Shown: one piece after another, positions 24,706 to 36,222 of the stretch | Numbering within the stretch: the stretch's first letter is position 1 | Layout of the letters: the number at the start of each line of letters is the position of its first letter | Source: Flavobacteriaceae bacterium | Lineage (GTDB): Bacteria > Bacteroidota > Bacteroidia > Flavobacteriales > Flavobacteriaceae | Direction: 5' to 3' | Assembly: GCA_002862645.1 (NCBI GenBank) | Contig: PKDQ01000024.1 | Coordinates: 53,552 to 117,551, forward strand | Length of the DNA stretch: 64,000 nt | Position numbers and translations under genes: made by a program | Notes under the pieces: model-generated | Databases searched by the model: none | The model's input: only the letters and a program-made list of their open reading frames with translations | Told to the model about the DNA's origin: nothing

Positions 24706-25661
24706 TAGTTATGATGCTCTGTTTGTTTGTAGGCCTCAATAACTTGTTTGACCAATCTGTGACGGATAACATCTTTATCATCTAGATAAATCATCCCTAT
24801 CCCCTTTAAACTAGCAAGTACCAGAATAGCTTCTTTAAGCCCTGAAATAACACTTCTCGGTAAATCAATTTGACCCGGATCTCCAGTAATCATAAACTTG
24901 GCATTTTTACCCATACGCGTCAAAAACATCTTCATTTGATTATGAGTGGTGTTTTGTGCTTCGTCTAGAATTACAAAAGCATCATCAAGAGTTCTCCCCC
25001 GCATAAAAGCCATGGGAGCAATCTGTATTATGCCATTTTCAATATATTGATCCAACTTTTCAGCAGGTATCATATCTCGCAAGGCATCGTACAAGGGCTG
25101 CATGTAGGGATCTAACTTTTCTTTTAAATCACCAGGCAAGAAGCCGAGATTTTCGCCAGCTTCAACAGCGGGACGTGTAAGTATAATACGTTTAACCTGT
25201 TTGTTTTTTAGCGCCTTTACAGCCAAGGCTACACCAGTATAGGTTTTACCTGTTCCAGCTGGACCAACTGCAAAAACCATATCGTTTTTAGCCATTGCTG
25301 TAATCAATCTAGATTGATTAAGGGTTTTGGCTTTGATGATTTTACCCCCCACACCATGAAGAATTACTTTATTATCTTCTGGATCTAAACCAAAGGGATA
25401 GTCTTCTTCGCTTTGAAGAATATTGAGAAATGTATCGTTATCTAGGGCATTGTATTTTCCATAGTGCATCACCAACCTATCCATTTGTTTTTCAAAGTGC
25501 TCCAACAACTCCTCTTCACCAAAGGCTGTTATTTTGTTGCCACGCACAACAATTTTTATTTTAGGGAAGTATTTCTTTAATAAGGCAACGTTTTTGTTGC
25601 TTTTCCCACCATAGAATTCTGTAGGATTGACCTCGGCGAGTTCGATTGTAATTTCGTTCAA
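24705..25661 (-). CDS. PhoH family ATPase
   Basis: [67 protein letters not shown]. Confidence 0.94.
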   Translation of the reverse strand: MNEITIELAEVNPTEFYGGKSNKNVALLKKYFPKIKIVVRGNKITAFGEEELLEHFEKQMDRLVMHYGKYNALDNDTFLNILQSEEDYPFGLDPEDNKVILHGVGGKIIKAKTLNQSRLITAMAKNDMVFAVGPAGTGKTYTGVALAVKALKNKQVKRIILTRPAVEAGENLGFLPGDLKEKLDPYMQPLYDALRDMIPAEKLDQYIENGIIQIAPMAFMRGRTLDDAFVILDEAQNTTHNQMKMFLTRMGKNAKFMITGDPGQIDLPRSVISGLKEAILVLASLKGIGMIYLDDKDVIRHRLVKQVIEAYKQTEHHN

Positions 25662-25704
25662 ATGTGTCTTTTTAATATTTAAACCACATGGGCTTCTTTT
25701 TTGG

Positions 25705-25712
25705 TAACTTTG
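25705..25712 (+). promoter_or_regulatory. Putative -7 element of the DUF62 gene
   Basis: TAACTTTG matches TAnnTTTG. Confidence 0.4.
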
Positions 25713-25764
25713 AAATCAAAATTAAGCAATTTTTAGATTGTTGAATTAAGATAAAGTTATTAAA

Positions 25765-26589
25765 ATGCCACTTATAACGCTAACTACTGATTATGGTCTT
25801 CAAGATGCATATGTATCAGCATTAAAAGCACAGCTTTATAACCAGTTGGAAGCTCCGGAAATAGTTGACATATCCCACCTTATTGAACCCTTTCACATTA
25901 TTCAAGCAGCGTATGTTTTGGGATCTGTTTATCGAAGTTTCCCACAAGGCAGCATCCACTTTATTGGCATAAACTTTAACCAAACACCCGAGCAAGACCT
26001 AATAGTTGCAGAGCTAAACGATCATTTTTTTGTTTGTGCAGATAATGGTTTTTTGTCCTTATTTGAACCTGAATTAAAACCCACCAAGGCTATTGCGCTT
26101 AAGGACTCTGACAAAACCAACCAAACCCGTGGTGTTGAAGCGATAGCCCATATCCATCGCGGTGGTGCCTTAAATGTTATTGGTACTCCTGTCACTATCC
26201 TAAAGCAGCTCACACAGCATATGCCATCCGTACAGCCCCAAGGCAACGAAATACAGGGACATGTATTGCATATAGACAGATTTGGAAATATAGTTACCAA
26301 CATTACCAAACAACTATTTCAAAAGGTTGGAAGAAATCGCGCGTTTATCATTCATGCACGAAACCATGATTTTAAAGAAATATTTAACGATTATCACGAG
26401 GCCATACGCTACGACAAACCCAAGGCGCAACGAGAGGAATCAGGAAAAAAACTTGCACTTTTCAATTCACAAGGACACTTGGAACTTGCCGTGTTTAAAG
26501 GAAGTCCGAAGTACGGGGGTGGTGCAAGCACACTTTTCGGCCTTTCATACCTTGACCCCATACGAGTTGCGTTCATAAATGATACCTAG
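25765..26589 (+). CDS. SAM hydroxide adenosyltransferase-like (DUF62) protein
   Basis: MPLITLTTDYGLQDAYVSALKAQL; FVCADNGFLSL; HIDRFGNIVTNI. Confidence 0.88.
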   Translation: MPLITLTTDYGLQDAYVSALKAQLYNQLEAPEIVDISHLIEPFHIIQAAYVLGSVYRSFPQGSIHFIGINFNQTPEQDLIVAELNDHFFVCADNGFLSLFEPELKPTKAIALKDSDKTNQTRGVEAIAHIHRGGALNVIGTPVTILKQLTQHMPSVQPQGNEIQGHVLHIDRFGNIVTNITKQLFQKVGRNRAFIIHARNHDFKEIFNDYHEAIRYDKPKAQREESGKKLALFNSQGHLELAVFKGSPKYGGGASTLFGLSYLDPIRVAFINDT

Positions 26590-26628
26590 CTGTTAATAAA
26601 TTTGTTTTAGTAAAGCCTGCGCAAACAA

Positions 26629-26636
26629 TATATTTG
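26629..26636 (+). promoter_or_regulatory. Putative -7 element of dnaN
   Basis: TATATTTG 20 nt before the dnaN ATG. Confidence 0.5.
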
Positions 26637-26656
26637 TAATCAAAGACAATTAGAAC

Positions 26657-27775
26657 ATGAAATTCATTGTATCAAGCACAAAACTACAACGCCAATTGCA
26701 AACCATAAGTGGCGTTTTAAACACAAGTAACACACTGCCTATATTGGACCATGTGCTATTTGAATTAGCACCCCAACAACTTAAAATTACGGCCACCGAT
26801 CTCGAAACAACTATTAGTACTACCATAAAAGTAGAATCTACCAGTGAAGGAAAACTAGCCGTCCCTGCTAAACTTCTAATCGATACGGTAAAGACATTTC
26901 CAGAGCAACCCTTAACATTTTCACAAGCAGACAACAACACACTTGAAATCAGTTCTGAAGAAGGGAAATATGCCCTAGCTTATGCCAATGCGGATGAATA
27001 CCCACAAGCTTCTGACGTTGTTGATGCTTCAAGCCTGACCATACAAGGCGACACATTGGCAACAGCCATCAACAATACCATATTCGCTAGCGGGAATGAT
27101 GATTTACGTCCTGTTATGAGTGGTGTATTTTTTCAGCTGTCTTCTAGCGGTATGACATTTGTTGCCACCGATGCGCACAAATTAGTAAAGTATGAAATAA
27201 CAGATGTGGTAGCACCTGAAACTGCAGAATTTATCATGCCTAAGAAACCATTAAACCTGCTTAAATCAGTCCTAATAGGTAGTAAAGAGGATGTTACGGT
27301 TAATTACAACAACAGTAATATTCAGTTTTCTTTTGATGATATTGTAGTGATCTGTAGACTCATAGATGGAAAATATCCGAATTACGAAGCCGTTATTCCA
27401 AAAGAGAACCCTAATGTAATGAGTATTAACCGCGTGCAACTTTTAAACACCGTCAAAAGGGTAAGTATCTTTTCTAATAAAACAACACATCAAATCCGTT
27501 TACGTATTGCCGGTGCAGAGCTTCATGTTTCAGCTGAAGACATTGACTACAGCAACAAAGCCGAAGAACGCCTTACGTGCTCTTACCAAGGGGATGATAT
27601 TCAAATAGGATTTAATGCGCGCTTCCTCTTAGAAATGTTGAGCAACTTGAGTTCTGATGAAATTCAGTTAGAGCTTTCCCTTCCCAATAGAGCAGGTATC
27701 ATTATTCCTGTAGACGGGGTAGGCGAAGGAAAGCAAGTTACCATGCTGGTCATGCCTGTAATGCTCAATAATTAA
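26657..27775 (+). CDS. dnaN: DNA polymerase III beta subunit (sliding clamp)
   Basis: MKFIVSSTKLQRQLQTISGVLNTSNTLPILDHVLFEL; C-terminal VTMLVMPVMLNN. Confidence 0.96.
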   Translation: MKFIVSSTKLQRQLQTISGVLNTSNTLPILDHVLFELAPQQLKITATDLETTISTTIKVESTSEGKLAVPAKLLIDTVKTFPEQPLTFSQADNNTLEISSEEGKYALAYANADEYPQASDVVDASSLTIQGDTLATAINNTIFASGNDDLRPVMSGVFFQLSSSGMTFVATDAHKLVKYEITDVVAPETAEFIMPKKPLNLLKSVLIGSKEDVTVNYNNSNIQFSFDDIVVICRLIDGKYPNYEAVIPKENPNVMSINRVQLLNTVKRVSIFSNKTTHQIRLRIAGAELHVSAEDIDYSNKAEERLTCSYQGDDIQIGFNARFLLEMLSNLSSDEIQLELSLPNRAGIIIPVDGVGEGKQVTMLVMPVMLNN

Positions 27776-29383
27776 TTACAGCATGTAATCCGTAGAGATA
27801 AAATTAGACTTATGAGTATCTAACAGCTCTCGTAATATTTCTTTATTATTGTCTGTGTCTTTTGTAGCGACAAAAGTTCTAATAGAAAAAGAACGCAGTG
27901 CGTCCCGCACGCTTAATGTACTTACAGCAGAATCTTTCCTTCCTGTGAAAGGATACACATCTGGTCCTCGTTGACATGAGCTGTTAAGGTTCACACGACA
28001 CACAAGGTTGGCCAAAGTATCAATTAGCGGTCCCAATTTATCTACGTCTTTGCCAAACAAACTCACTTGCTGTCCGTAAGAGGAAGCAGCCATATCATCC
28101 AGAGGGGTATCAATATCAGTGAATGACATCACTGGGATTACGGGCCCAAACTGTTCTTCCTCATATGCACGCATGTCACGTGATACAGGATATAGAATGG
28201 CTGGGAAAATGAAATTTTCTGTGCGTTCCCCTCCTCTAGGGTTGAGGACTTTTGCTCCTTTTGCCTTTGCGTCATCAATCAACTCTTGAATATAGGCGGG
28301 CTTGTTGGGTTCAGGCAATGGTGTAAGCAGCGTATTTTCCCATGGCATACCCAGCTGTAAAGCATCAACTGCTGCCACAAACTTTGTTAAGAATGCTTCC
28401 TTAATAGATTCATGTACATACAAAACCTTAAGTGCTGTACAACGTTGGCCATTAAAAGACAAGGTGCCTGCCACACATTCTTGTACTGTTTTCTCCAAAT
28501 CTGCATCTGGCAAAATAATAGCTGGATTCTTTGCTTCAAGACCTAATACCAGTCGCAACCTACTTTTCTTAGGATGCAAGTCTTGCAATGACATGGCTGA
28601 AGAACTATGTCCAATAAGCGCTAAAACATCTATTTTACCGGTTTTCATAATAGGCGTAGCAATGGTTCTTCCACGTCCAAATACAATATTCACTACTCCT
28701 GGTGGGAAACTCTCCTTAAAGGCTTGTAGTAGAGGCGCAATAAGTAAAACCCCGTGCTTGGCAGGCTTGAATATGGCGGTATTTCCCATAATTATGGCTG
28801 GGATAAGTAGCGCAAACGTTTCGTTTAATGGGTAGTTATATGGTCCTAGACACAACACCACTCCTATGGGGCCACGTCGAATGTGTGCAAATACGCCTCC
28901 GTGATTGTGAAACTTAGCACTGTCACGATCTATATCTTTATACTCGTTGATGGTATCGACAATATAATCCACCGTACGGTCAAATTCTTTTTCTGAATCG
29001 TTTAGGTTTTTACCTATCTCCCACATCAACAGCTTTACTACTTTGTCACGTTGTTGCTTCATAAGCGTAACAAAACGCTCCATACAAGCAATTCGGTCTG
29101 CCACTTTCATCGTTGGCCACTCCCCTTTTCCTTTATCAAAGGCATTTGAAGCAGCTTCAAGCGCTTTTAGAGCGTGTGCAGCGTTCATGTCTGGCACAGA
29201 ACCTAAATGAGTTGGCGCTTGTGCACCATCGCTATTTGGAGAGTGGATCGAAGAATAGACATCGGCTGTTGGGCCATCCCAAAGGGTTATTTCTCCGTTA
29301 ATTAAAAAACTGTTGTGATGGAAAGGTGCATCAATAGCAAATTGTGCTGGTATGTTCATATTTTGTTTTTCAAAGCAATACAA
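27776..29383 (-). CDS. gapN: NADP-dependent glyceraldehyde-3-phosphate dehydrogenase-like aldehyde dehydrogenase
   Basis: Aldehyde dehydrogenase fold with [16 protein letters not shown] active site; GapN-like [29 protein letters not shown]. Confidence 0.8.
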   Translation of the reverse strand: MYCFEKQNMNIPAQFAIDAPFHHNSFLINGEITLWDGPTADVYSSIHSPNSDGAQAPTHLGSVPDMNAAHALKALEAASNAFDKGKGEWPTMKVADRIACMERFVTLMKQQRDKVVKLLMWEIGKNLNDSEKEFDRTVDYIVDTINEYKDIDRDSAKFHNHGGVFAHIRRGPIGVVLCLGPYNYPLNETFALLIPAIIMGNTAIFKPAKHGVLLIAPLLQAFKESFPPGVVNIVFGRGRTIATPIMKTGKIDVLALIGHSSSAMSLQDLHPKKSRLRLVLGLEAKNPAIILPDADLEKTVQECVAGTLSFNGQRCTALKVLYVHESIKEAFLTKFVAAVDALQLGMPWENTLLTPLPEPNKPAYIQELIDDAKAKGAKVLNPRGGERTENFIFPAILYPVSRDMRAYEEEQFGPVIPVMSFTDIDTPLDDMAASSYGQQVSLFGKDVDKLGPLIDTLANLVCRVNLNSSCQRGPDVYPFTGRKDSAVSTLSVRDALRSFSIRTFVATKDTDNNKEILRELLDTHKSNFISTDYML

Positions 29384-29385
29384 AA

Positions 29386-30636
29386 CTAAATCAAAAATTG
29401 AAATAAATCAGGCTTATTATTTAAATAATCACCAAAAAATTGCCTTTCTTTCATTCGATTTAATAATGGCTCAAAGTCATCTACTGATTTTATCTGAATT
29501 CCCACTACCGCCGGGCCTTGGGCACGTGCGCTTTTTTTGGAGTATTCAAAAAAGGTAATATCATCTGTTGGACCTAAAATATCTTGTACAAACTCCTTAA
29601 GCGAACCTGCGCGTTGCGGAAAGCGTACAATAAAATAATGTTTAAGGTTACTGAAAAGCAAAGCGCGTTCTTTTATTTCTGCCATGCGAGTAATATCATT
29701 ATTACCACCGCATACCAAACACACTACGTTTTTGCCTTTAATAGCTGTCGATAACTGAGATAGCGCAGATACAGACATAGCACCTGCTGGCTCAACAACA
29801 ATAGCATCTTGCGTGTACATAGTTAGGATATTTTGGCAAATTTCACCTTCATCAACTAAAAGCAAATCTTCTAAGAATTGGGTGCAATAATCAAAAGCAT
29901 ATTCGCCAATAGTCTTAACGGCAGCACCATCAACAAAAACATCAATCTCATCAAGTCGAATACGTTTCTTTTCTTGTAATGACTGGTACATACTTGGCGC
30001 ACCTTTGGGTTCAACGCCTATAAACTTAGTATACGGTGATTTTTGATTAAAAACACTCATAATACCAGAAATCAATCCACCACCACCAATGGGTACTATG
30101 ATGTAATCTATGGGCGTTGTTGCCTGTTCAAGAATTTCCAAGGCCATCGTAGCTTGCCCTGCAATTACATCAGGATCATCAAAGGGGTGAATAAATGTTT
30201 TGCCTGTTTCGGCTACGTAATCTTTAGCTGCCTCATAGCAATCGTCATAAGTATCCCCAACCAATTTGATGGTCACCTTGTCCCCGCCAAACATGGAAAC
30301 TTGCGAAACCTTTTGTTGTGGTGTGGGAATAGGCATAAAAATAGTACCCTGAATACCATGATGGCTACAGGCGTATGCAACCCCTTGAGCGTGGTTTCCT
30401 GCACTTGAGCAAACAACCCCTTTTTTACGTGCTTCTGTATCCAAAAGGGATATCTTATTAAACGCCCCGCGTATCTTAAAAGACCTCACAGGTTGCAAGT
30501 CTTCCCGTTTTATCGAAATATTGGCATCATGCAAGTCACTCAATCGTTTGTTGTATTCCAAAGGAGTTGGAACAGCTGCCTGCCCTACTCTTTTGGCCGC
30601 AGCCTCAATGATCGATAAATCTAATAATGGTCTCAC
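29386..30636 (-). CDS. ilvA: Threonine dehydratase
   Basis: [40 protein letters not shown]-terminal ACT-like domain. Confidence 0.94.
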   Translation of the reverse strand: MRPLLDLSIIEAAAKRVGQAAVPTPLEYNKRLSDLHDANISIKREDLQPVRSFKIRGAFNKISLLDTEARKKGVVCSSAGNHAQGVAYACSHHGIQGTIFMPIPTPQQKVSQVSMFGGDKVTIKLVGDTYDDCYEAAKDYVAETGKTFIHPFDDPDVIAGQATMALEILEQATTPIDYIIVPIGGGGLISGIMSVFNQKSPYTKFIGVEPKGAPSMYQSLQEKKRIRLDEIDVFVDGAAVKTIGEYAFDYCTQFLEDLLLVDEGEICQNILTMYTQDAIVVEPAGAMSVSALSQLSTAIKGKNVVCLVCGGNNDITRMAEIKERALLFSNLKHYFIVRFPQRAGSLKEFVQDILGPTDDITFFEYSKKSARAQGPAVVGIQIKSVDDFEPLLNRMKERQFFGDYLNNKPDLFQFLI

Positions 30637-32108
30637 TACACGATGCGTTTCATGGCCGTCATGGACGTACGTAATGTCTTACCGATTTTTTCTACTGGGT
30701 GATTTCGAAGGGCGTCGTTTACGGCAATTAACTTTTTGTTATCAACACCATTTGAATCCGGCGAATAGGTTGTACCAATAACGTCAGTATCAATACCTTC
30801 CATAAAGGAAGTTAATAATGGTTTGCAAGCGTGATCAAACAAATAACACCCGTACTCTGCAGTGTCAGAAATCACACGATTCATTTCGTATAATTTTTTA
30901 CGCGCAATAGTATTGGCGATTAAGGGTGTTTCGTGTAATGACTCATAATAAGCAGAGGCATCTTTAATTCCTGCTGCTACCATGGTATCGAATGCCAATT
31001 CTACACCAGCACGCACAAAGGCAACCATCAATGTACCGTGATCAAAGAATGTTTGCTCGTCAATTTCGTCAGTGGTAGGTACGGTTTTTTCAAAAGCAGT
31101 TTCAGCTGTTGCTGCACGCCAAGTGAGTAAGTTTTTATCATCGTTAGCCCAGTCTTCCATCATGGTTAAAGAAAAGTGACCCGACATGATATCATCCATG
31201 TGTTTGTGAAATAGTGGCGCCATGATTTCTTTTAACTCTTCTGAAAGGTCAAAAGCTTTAATTTTTGCAGGATTGGACAAACGATCCATCATGTTGGTAA
31301 CACCTCCGTGTTTTAATGCCTCTGTGATGGTTTCCCATCCGTATTGAATCAATTTAGAAGCATAAGCTTCATCAATTCCTTGAGCTACCATTTTGTCAAA
31401 GCATAAAATAGACCCAGTTTGTAATACACCGCATAATATGGTTTGTTCACCCATTAAATCTGATTTTACCTCAGCTATAAATGAAGATTGCAATACTCCT
31501 GCGCGGTCTCCGCCTGTACCTACGCAATAGGCCTTGGCTTGTTCCCAACCTTTTCCTTCTGGGTCATTATCAGCGTGAACAGCAATAAGCGTTGGTACAC
31601 CAAATCCACGAAGGTATTCTTCACGAACTTCTGAGCCTGGACTCTTAGGCGCAACCATAATTACTGTTAGGTCGTCTCTAAACTGCATACCCTCTTCTAC
31701 AATATTAAACCCGTGAGAATATGAGAATGTTGCTCCTTTTTTCATTAGGGGCATAACAGCCTTAACAACCGAAGAGTGATTTTTATCTGGCGTTAGGTTG
31801 ATAACCAAATCTGCCGCTGGAATCATTTCTTCATAAGAACCTACATCAAAGTTATTCGATGTGGCATTTAGATATGAAGCACGCTTTTGCTCAATGGCAC
31901 CACTGCGCAATGCATAGGATATATTTAGGCCTGAATCGCGCATGTTTAACCCTTGATTTAGTCCTTGAGCACCACAGCCAACAATTACAATTTTCTTGTC
32001 TTTGAGGGCTGCAATCCCATCGGTAAATTCATCTGCATCCATAAAACGGCACTGTGCCAGTTGGTTAAGTTGATCTCTTAGTGGTAAAGTGTTGAAATAG
32101 TTGCTCAT
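30636..32108 (-). CDS. ilvC: Ketol-acid reductoisomerase, long (class II-like) form
   Basis: [29 protein letters not shown]; 490 aa. Confidence 0.95.
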   Translation of the reverse strand: MSNYFNTLPLRDQLNQLAQCRFMDADEFTDGIAALKDKKIVIVGCGAQGLNQGLNMRDSGLNISYALRSGAIEQKRASYLNATSNNFDVGSYEEMIPAADLVINLTPDKNHSSVVKAVMPLMKKGATFSYSHGFNIVEEGMQFRDDLTVIMVAPKSPGSEVREEYLRGFGVPTLIAVHADNDPEGKGWEQAKAYCVGTGGDRAGVLQSSFIAEVKSDLMGEQTILCGVLQTGSILCFDKMVAQGIDEAYASKLIQYGWETITEALKHGGVTNMMDRLSNPAKIKAFDLSEELKEIMAPLFHKHMDDIMSGHFSLTMMEDWANDDKNLLTWRAATAETAFEKTVPTTDEIDEQTFFDHGTLMVAFVRAGVELAFDTMVAAGIKDASAYYESLHETPLIANTIARKKLYEMNRVISDTAEYGCYLFDHACKPLLTSFMEGIDTDVIGTTYSPDSNGVDNKKLIAVNDALRNHPVEKIGKTLRTSMTAMKRIV

Positions 32109-32118
32109 CTCTTTGGAT

Positions 32119-32640
32119 TTAATCTTTTAATTTGTTTAATAATGCTTTAATATTCATGGGAGATTTGGTCACAGAAATACGACCAGAGCGCACAAACTGC
32201 ATTAGTCCGTAGGGCGCTAAATCTTCATAAAGTTGCTCTGTCTCGTGTCGAAAACCTGTTTTTTCAATAACAAAAAACGCTGTGTTTACCGTCACAATAT
32301 TGGCATGACTTTTCTTAATAATGTTTTGAATGTGACGTTCCTCAAAAAGAGAATTTGACGCCACCTTGTAAAGTGCAGATTCTTGAAAAATAGTTTCTTC
32401 ATCAGTGTGATAAAACGCTTTAATCACCTCAACTTGCTTTTCAATTTGACCCACAACTTTCTTAACCGCATCTTCAGTCATGCTCACAACGATAACAAAA
32501 CGCGATACGTCATCTATTTCTGAAGAAGAAGAAGTGATACTGATAATATTGATATGACGGCGTTGAAAGATAGCAGAAACGCGGTTGAGTAGTCCAACAC
32601 TGTTTTCAGTATAAATCGATATGGTGTAATTTGTTTCCAT
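32119..32640 (-). CDS. ilvN: Acetolactate synthase small subunit
   Basis: ACT domain [30 protein letters not shown]; operon context. Confidence 0.93.
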   Translation of the reverse strand: METNYTISIYTENSVGLLNRVSAIFQRRHINIISITSSSSEIDDVSRFVIVVSMTEDAVKKVVGQIEKQVEVIKAFYHTDEETIFQESALYKVASNSLFEERHIQNIIKKSHANIVTVNTAFFVIEKTGFRHETEQLYEDLAPYGLMQFVRSGRISVTKSPMNIKALLNKLKD

Positions 32641-32641
32641 T

Positions 32642-34339
32642 TTATGACAATCTTATTTCAGAAACCGAAGCACCTGAAGGTATCATCGGGAATACATTAT
32701 CTTCTTTTTCAACACATACCTCAAGGAAATACGGCTTATCAGAAGCCATCATTTCATCGACAGCTTTTCCTAAGTCTGCTCTTTTCGTAACACGCTTGGC
32801 ATCGATAAAATAGCCTTCTGCAATTTTCACAAAGTCAGGGTTAACCATTTCGGTAGAAGCATATCGTTTGTCAAAAAACAACTGTTGCCATTGACGCACC
32901 ATCCCTAGAAAATCGTTGTTAAGCACCACCACCTTAACAGCCGCTTGCGTTTGAAATATTGTACCCAGTTCTTGAATAGTCATCTGAAATCCTCCGTCAC
33001 CAATTATAGCAACTACCTCACGTTCTGGAGCACCCATTTTTGCGCCCAAAGCAGCAGGCAAAGCAAATCCCATAGTCCCCAAACCTCCAGAAGTAATATT
33101 ACTTTTTGAATGATTAAACGTCGCATATCGGCAAGCTATCATTTGGTGTTGACCTACATCGGAAACCACTACGGCATCACTGTTAGAAGCGCGATTAATT
33201 TCTTTCAAAACCTCGGCCATACTCAAGCCTTCTTTGGTTGGATTTAGGTCGTTGTTAATTACCTCATCAAATTCGATTTTATCGTGTGCCTTAAATTTAT
33301 CAAACCATTCAGTGTAGGGTTTGGAAGCTACCTTTTGAGTGAGCATTGGCAAGGTTTGCTTTACGTCACCAAGAACAGCAACATCTGCTTTCACATTTTT
33401 ATTTACCTCAGCAGGGTCTATTTCAAGGTGGATAACCTTAGCCTGCTTGGCATAGCTGTCAAGCCTTCCTGTTACGCGATCGTCAAAACGCATACCAATC
33501 GCAATAAGCACATCGCAATCATTGGTTAATACATTAGGCCCGTAATTCCCGTGCATGCCCACCATACCCACATTTAATGGGTGTGAAGTCGGCAGTGCCG
33601 ATACTCCAAGTATGGTCCAAGCCGCTGGGATATTAGATGATTCTACAAAAGTTTTAAATTCATCTTCTGCCTTTCCTAGAATAACGCCTTGCCCCCAAAC
33701 AATTAGTGGCTTCTTAGCAGATACTATAATAGCTGCAGCAGCATCAACGTCTGATGGGTTTAGTTCTGGAGTTGGCTTATAACTACGGACAGCGTTGCAA
33801 GGCTTATATTCAAAGTCACTGGTGTCAAACTGTGCGTTTTTGGTAATGTCTACCAGCACAGGACCAGGACGACCAGAGCGTGCAATATAAAACGCCTTGG
33901 CCATGATCTCTGGAATTTCTTTTACATCGGTGATTTGATAGTTCCATTTGGTTACAGGAGTTGAAATGCCAATAATATCCGTTTCTTGAAAAGCATCAGA
34001 TCCCAACAAATGTGATGGCACTTGACCCGTGATACACACCATAGGTGTAGAATCAATCATGGAATCTGCTATTCCTGTAACCAAGTTTGTTGCTCCAGGT
34101 CCTGAAGTAGCCACACAAACACCCACCTTTCCTGAAACACGGGCAAATCCTTGCGCTGCATGTGTTGCACCTTGTTCGTGGCGTGTAAGCACGTGTTGTA
34201 ATTTATCTTGAAACTTATACAGCTCATCGTAAAAGGGCATAATAGCACCCCCAGGATATCCGTAAATAAGATCAACACCCTCTGCCAACAAGCAGTGGAT
34301 TAAAGCTTCAGAACCCGAAATGTTTTGTTTTTTTATCAT
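32642..34339 (-). CDS. ilvB: Acetolactate synthase large subunit
   Basis: GSEALIHCLLAEGVDLIYGYPGGAIMPFYDEL; thiamine diphosphate enzyme motifs. Confidence 0.95.
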   Translation of the reverse strand: MIKKQNISGSEALIHCLLAEGVDLIYGYPGGAIMPFYDELYKFQDKLQHVLTRHEQGATHAAQGFARVSGKVGVCVATSGPGATNLVTGIADSMIDSTPMVCITGQVPSHLLGSDAFQETDIIGISTPVTKWNYQITDVKEIPEIMAKAFYIARSGRPGPVLVDITKNAQFDTSDFEYKPCNAVRSYKPTPELNPSDVDAAAAIIVSAKKPLIVWGQGVILGKAEDEFKTFVESSNIPAAWTILGVSALPTSHPLNVGMVGMHGNYGPNVLTNDCDVLIAIGMRFDDRVTGRLDSYAKQAKVIHLEIDPAEVNKNVKADVAVLGDVKQTLPMLTQKVASKPYTEWFDKFKAHDKIEFDEVINNDLNPTKEGLSMAEVLKEINRASNSDAVVVSDVGQHQMIACRYATFNHSKSNITSGGLGTMGFALPAALGAKMGAPEREVVAIIGDGGFQMTIQELGTIFQTQAAVKVVVLNNDFLGMVRQWQQLFFDKRYASTEMVNPDFVKIAEGYFIDAKRVTKRADLGKAVDEMMASDKPYFLEVCVEKEDNVFPMIPSGASVSEIRLS

Positions 34340-34342
34340 CCG

Positions 34343-36016
34343 TTATTCATCTGTAACGCAACCTTCGGAAGCAGAAGCAACCAAGCTTGCGTATTTATAT
34401 AAAACACCTTTACTAACTTTTAGATCTGGTGCAACCCAAGTGGCGCGACGCGCATTGAGCTCTGCATCGCTAAGGTTAACATGTAATTCATTTGATTGGG
34501 CGTCAATACGGATGATGTCTCCATTTTGAATAAGGCCTAAGGTTCCGCCTAATTGTGCTTCTGGAGTGATGTGTCCCACGACAAATCCATGCGTACCTCC
34601 TGAAAAGCGACCGTCAGTAATGAGCGCCACTTCTTTCCCCAAGCCTGCCCCCATTATAGCCGCAGTGGGTTTTAGCATTTCTGGCATTCCTGGACCTCCT
34701 TTTGGACCTTCATAACGAATAACCACGACCTCGCCTTTTTTGACCTCTCCTGATTTGATGCCAGCATTGGCAGCAAATTCTCCGTCATATACACGGGCTG
34801 GACCTTCGAATGACAAACCTTCTTTTCCTGTAATTTTAGCAACAGAACCTTCAGATGCAAGGTTACCAAACAAGATGCGAATATGTCCTGTTTCTTTTAT
34901 TGGATTATCCAACGAGCGAATGACTTTTTGCCCTTCCTGAAGCGAAGGAACATCTGCCATGTTTTCTGCTAATGTTTTTCCTGTTACTGTAATACAGTCA
35001 CCATGGAGCATGTTGTTATCAAGCATAAATTTGATTACAGCGGGAATACCACCTACACGGTGTACATCTTCCATTAAAAATTTACCGCTTGGTTTAAGAT
35101 CTGCTAAGAACGGAGTAGTATCACTAATACGCTGAAAGTCAGCTAATGTAAACGATACATCAGCAGCTTTGGCAATGGCCAAGAAATGAAGTACAGCATT
35201 GGTCGAACCGCCCAAAACCGTTACCAAACGGATGGCGTTTTCCAATGATTTTTTGGTAACAATATCTTTAGGCTTAATATCGTTTTCAATGAGCAAGCGC
35301 ATGGCCTTTCCAGCTGTCGCGCATTCTGTTGTTTTTTCTTCACTTACGGCTGGGTTAGAGGAGTTAAACGGTAAAGACAATCCCATAACTTCAATGGCAG
35401 AAGCCATGGTATTGGCTGTATACATGCCCCCACAAGCACCTGCGCCAGGACAGGCGTTTTGAATCACTTCTTTAAATTCAGCTTCTCCTATTTTACCTGA
35501 TACTTTCTCGCCCCATGCTTCAAAAGCAGAAACGACGTCTAATTTTTTCTCCGCTGCACAGCCAGAAGCTATTGTCCCGCCATATACCATAATACTTGGT
35601 CGGTTAAGGCGCAACATGGCCATAACAGAACCGGGCATGTTTTTATCGCAACCCACTACAGCTACCATACCATCGTAAGACATACCGCCCATGACTGTTT
35701 CCATGGAATCAGCAATTAAATCTCTTGAGGGCAATGAAAAACGCATACCGGGTGTGCCCATAGATATACCATCACTAACCCCAATGGTGTTAAAAATAAG
35801 ACCTACTAAATCTGCTTCTTGTGTACCTTTCTTAATTTCTACTGCCAAATCATTAAGGTGCATATTACAAGGATTCCCTTCATATCCAGTACTTGCAATT
35901 CCGATTAGAGGCTTTTCAAAATCTGCATCAGTAAGGCCAATAGCGTGCAACATGGCTTGTGCAGCCGGCTGGCTAGGATCTTGTGTAACAACTTTTGAGT
36001 AGTGATTATGCCCCAT
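34343..36016 (-). CDS. ilvD: Dihydroxy-acid dehydratase
   Basis: [47 protein letters not shown]. Confidence 0.95.
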   Translation of the reverse strand: MGHNHYSKVVTQDPSQPAAQAMLHAIGLTDADFEKPLIGIASTGYEGNPCNMHLNDLAVEIKKGTQEADLVGLIFNTIGVSDGISMGTPGMRFSLPSRDLIADSMETVMGGMSYDGMVAVVGCDKNMPGSVMAMLRLNRPSIMVYGGTIASGCAAEKKLDVVSAFEAWGEKVSGKIGEAEFKEVIQNACPGAGACGGMYTANTMASAIEVMGLSLPFNSSNPAVSEEKTTECATAGKAMRLLIENDIKPKDIVTKKSLENAIRLVTVLGGSTNAVLHFLAIAKAADVSFTLADFQRISDTTPFLADLKPSGKFLMEDVHRVGGIPAVIKFMLDNNMLHGDCITVTGKTLAENMADVPSLQEGQKVIRSLDNPIKETGHIRILFGNLASEGSVAKITGKEGLSFEGPARVYDGEFAANAGIKSGEVKKGEVVVIRYEGPKGGPGMPEMLKPTAAIMGAGLGKEVALITDGRFSGGTHGFVVGHITPEAQLGGTLGLIQNGDIIRIDAQSNELHVNLSDAELNARRATWVAPDLKVSKGVLYKYASLVASASEGCVTDE

Positions 36017-36027
36017 GAATATTAAAA

Positions 36028-36060
36028 TTAGAATGTGCTAAAATACAAAACAACAACCAT
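36028..36060 (-). CDS. Candidate branched-chain amino-acid leader peptide [10 protein letters not shown]
   Basis: ATG GTT GTT GTT TTG TAT TTT AGC ACA TTC TAA between the ilvD promoter box and start; AGGA 3 nt before ATG. Confidence 0.45.
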   Translation of the reverse strand: MVVVLYFSTF

Positions 36061-36140
36061 ATATCCTGTTGGTGTTTTTGGTTTTAAAATCAAATACGTT
36101 TTGTGTTGTGAAATTGGGGATTTTTTGAAGTATATAAATT

Positions 36141-36148
36141 CAAATGTA
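36141..36148 (-). promoter_or_regulatory. -7 promoter element of the ilv operon
   Basis: Minus-strand TACATTTG about 125 nt upstream of ilvD. Confidence 0.5.
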
Positions 36149-36222
36149 AAAAAAGAAGACCGGAAAATAAATGAAAAGCATATTTTTACACATTCATCAA
36201 AAAAAACAGGCGAATAACAAAT

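Noticed and set aside
28302-28835. 177-aa plus-strand ORF inside the gapN-like gene
   Set aside because: Antisense shadow ORF of a conserved enzyme; no signature or regulatory context.
36035-36217. 60-aa plus ORF in the ilvD/aldehyde dehydrogenase intergenic region
   Set aside because: AT-rich, no recognisable motif; the region is better explained as the ilv promoter/leader on the minus strand.
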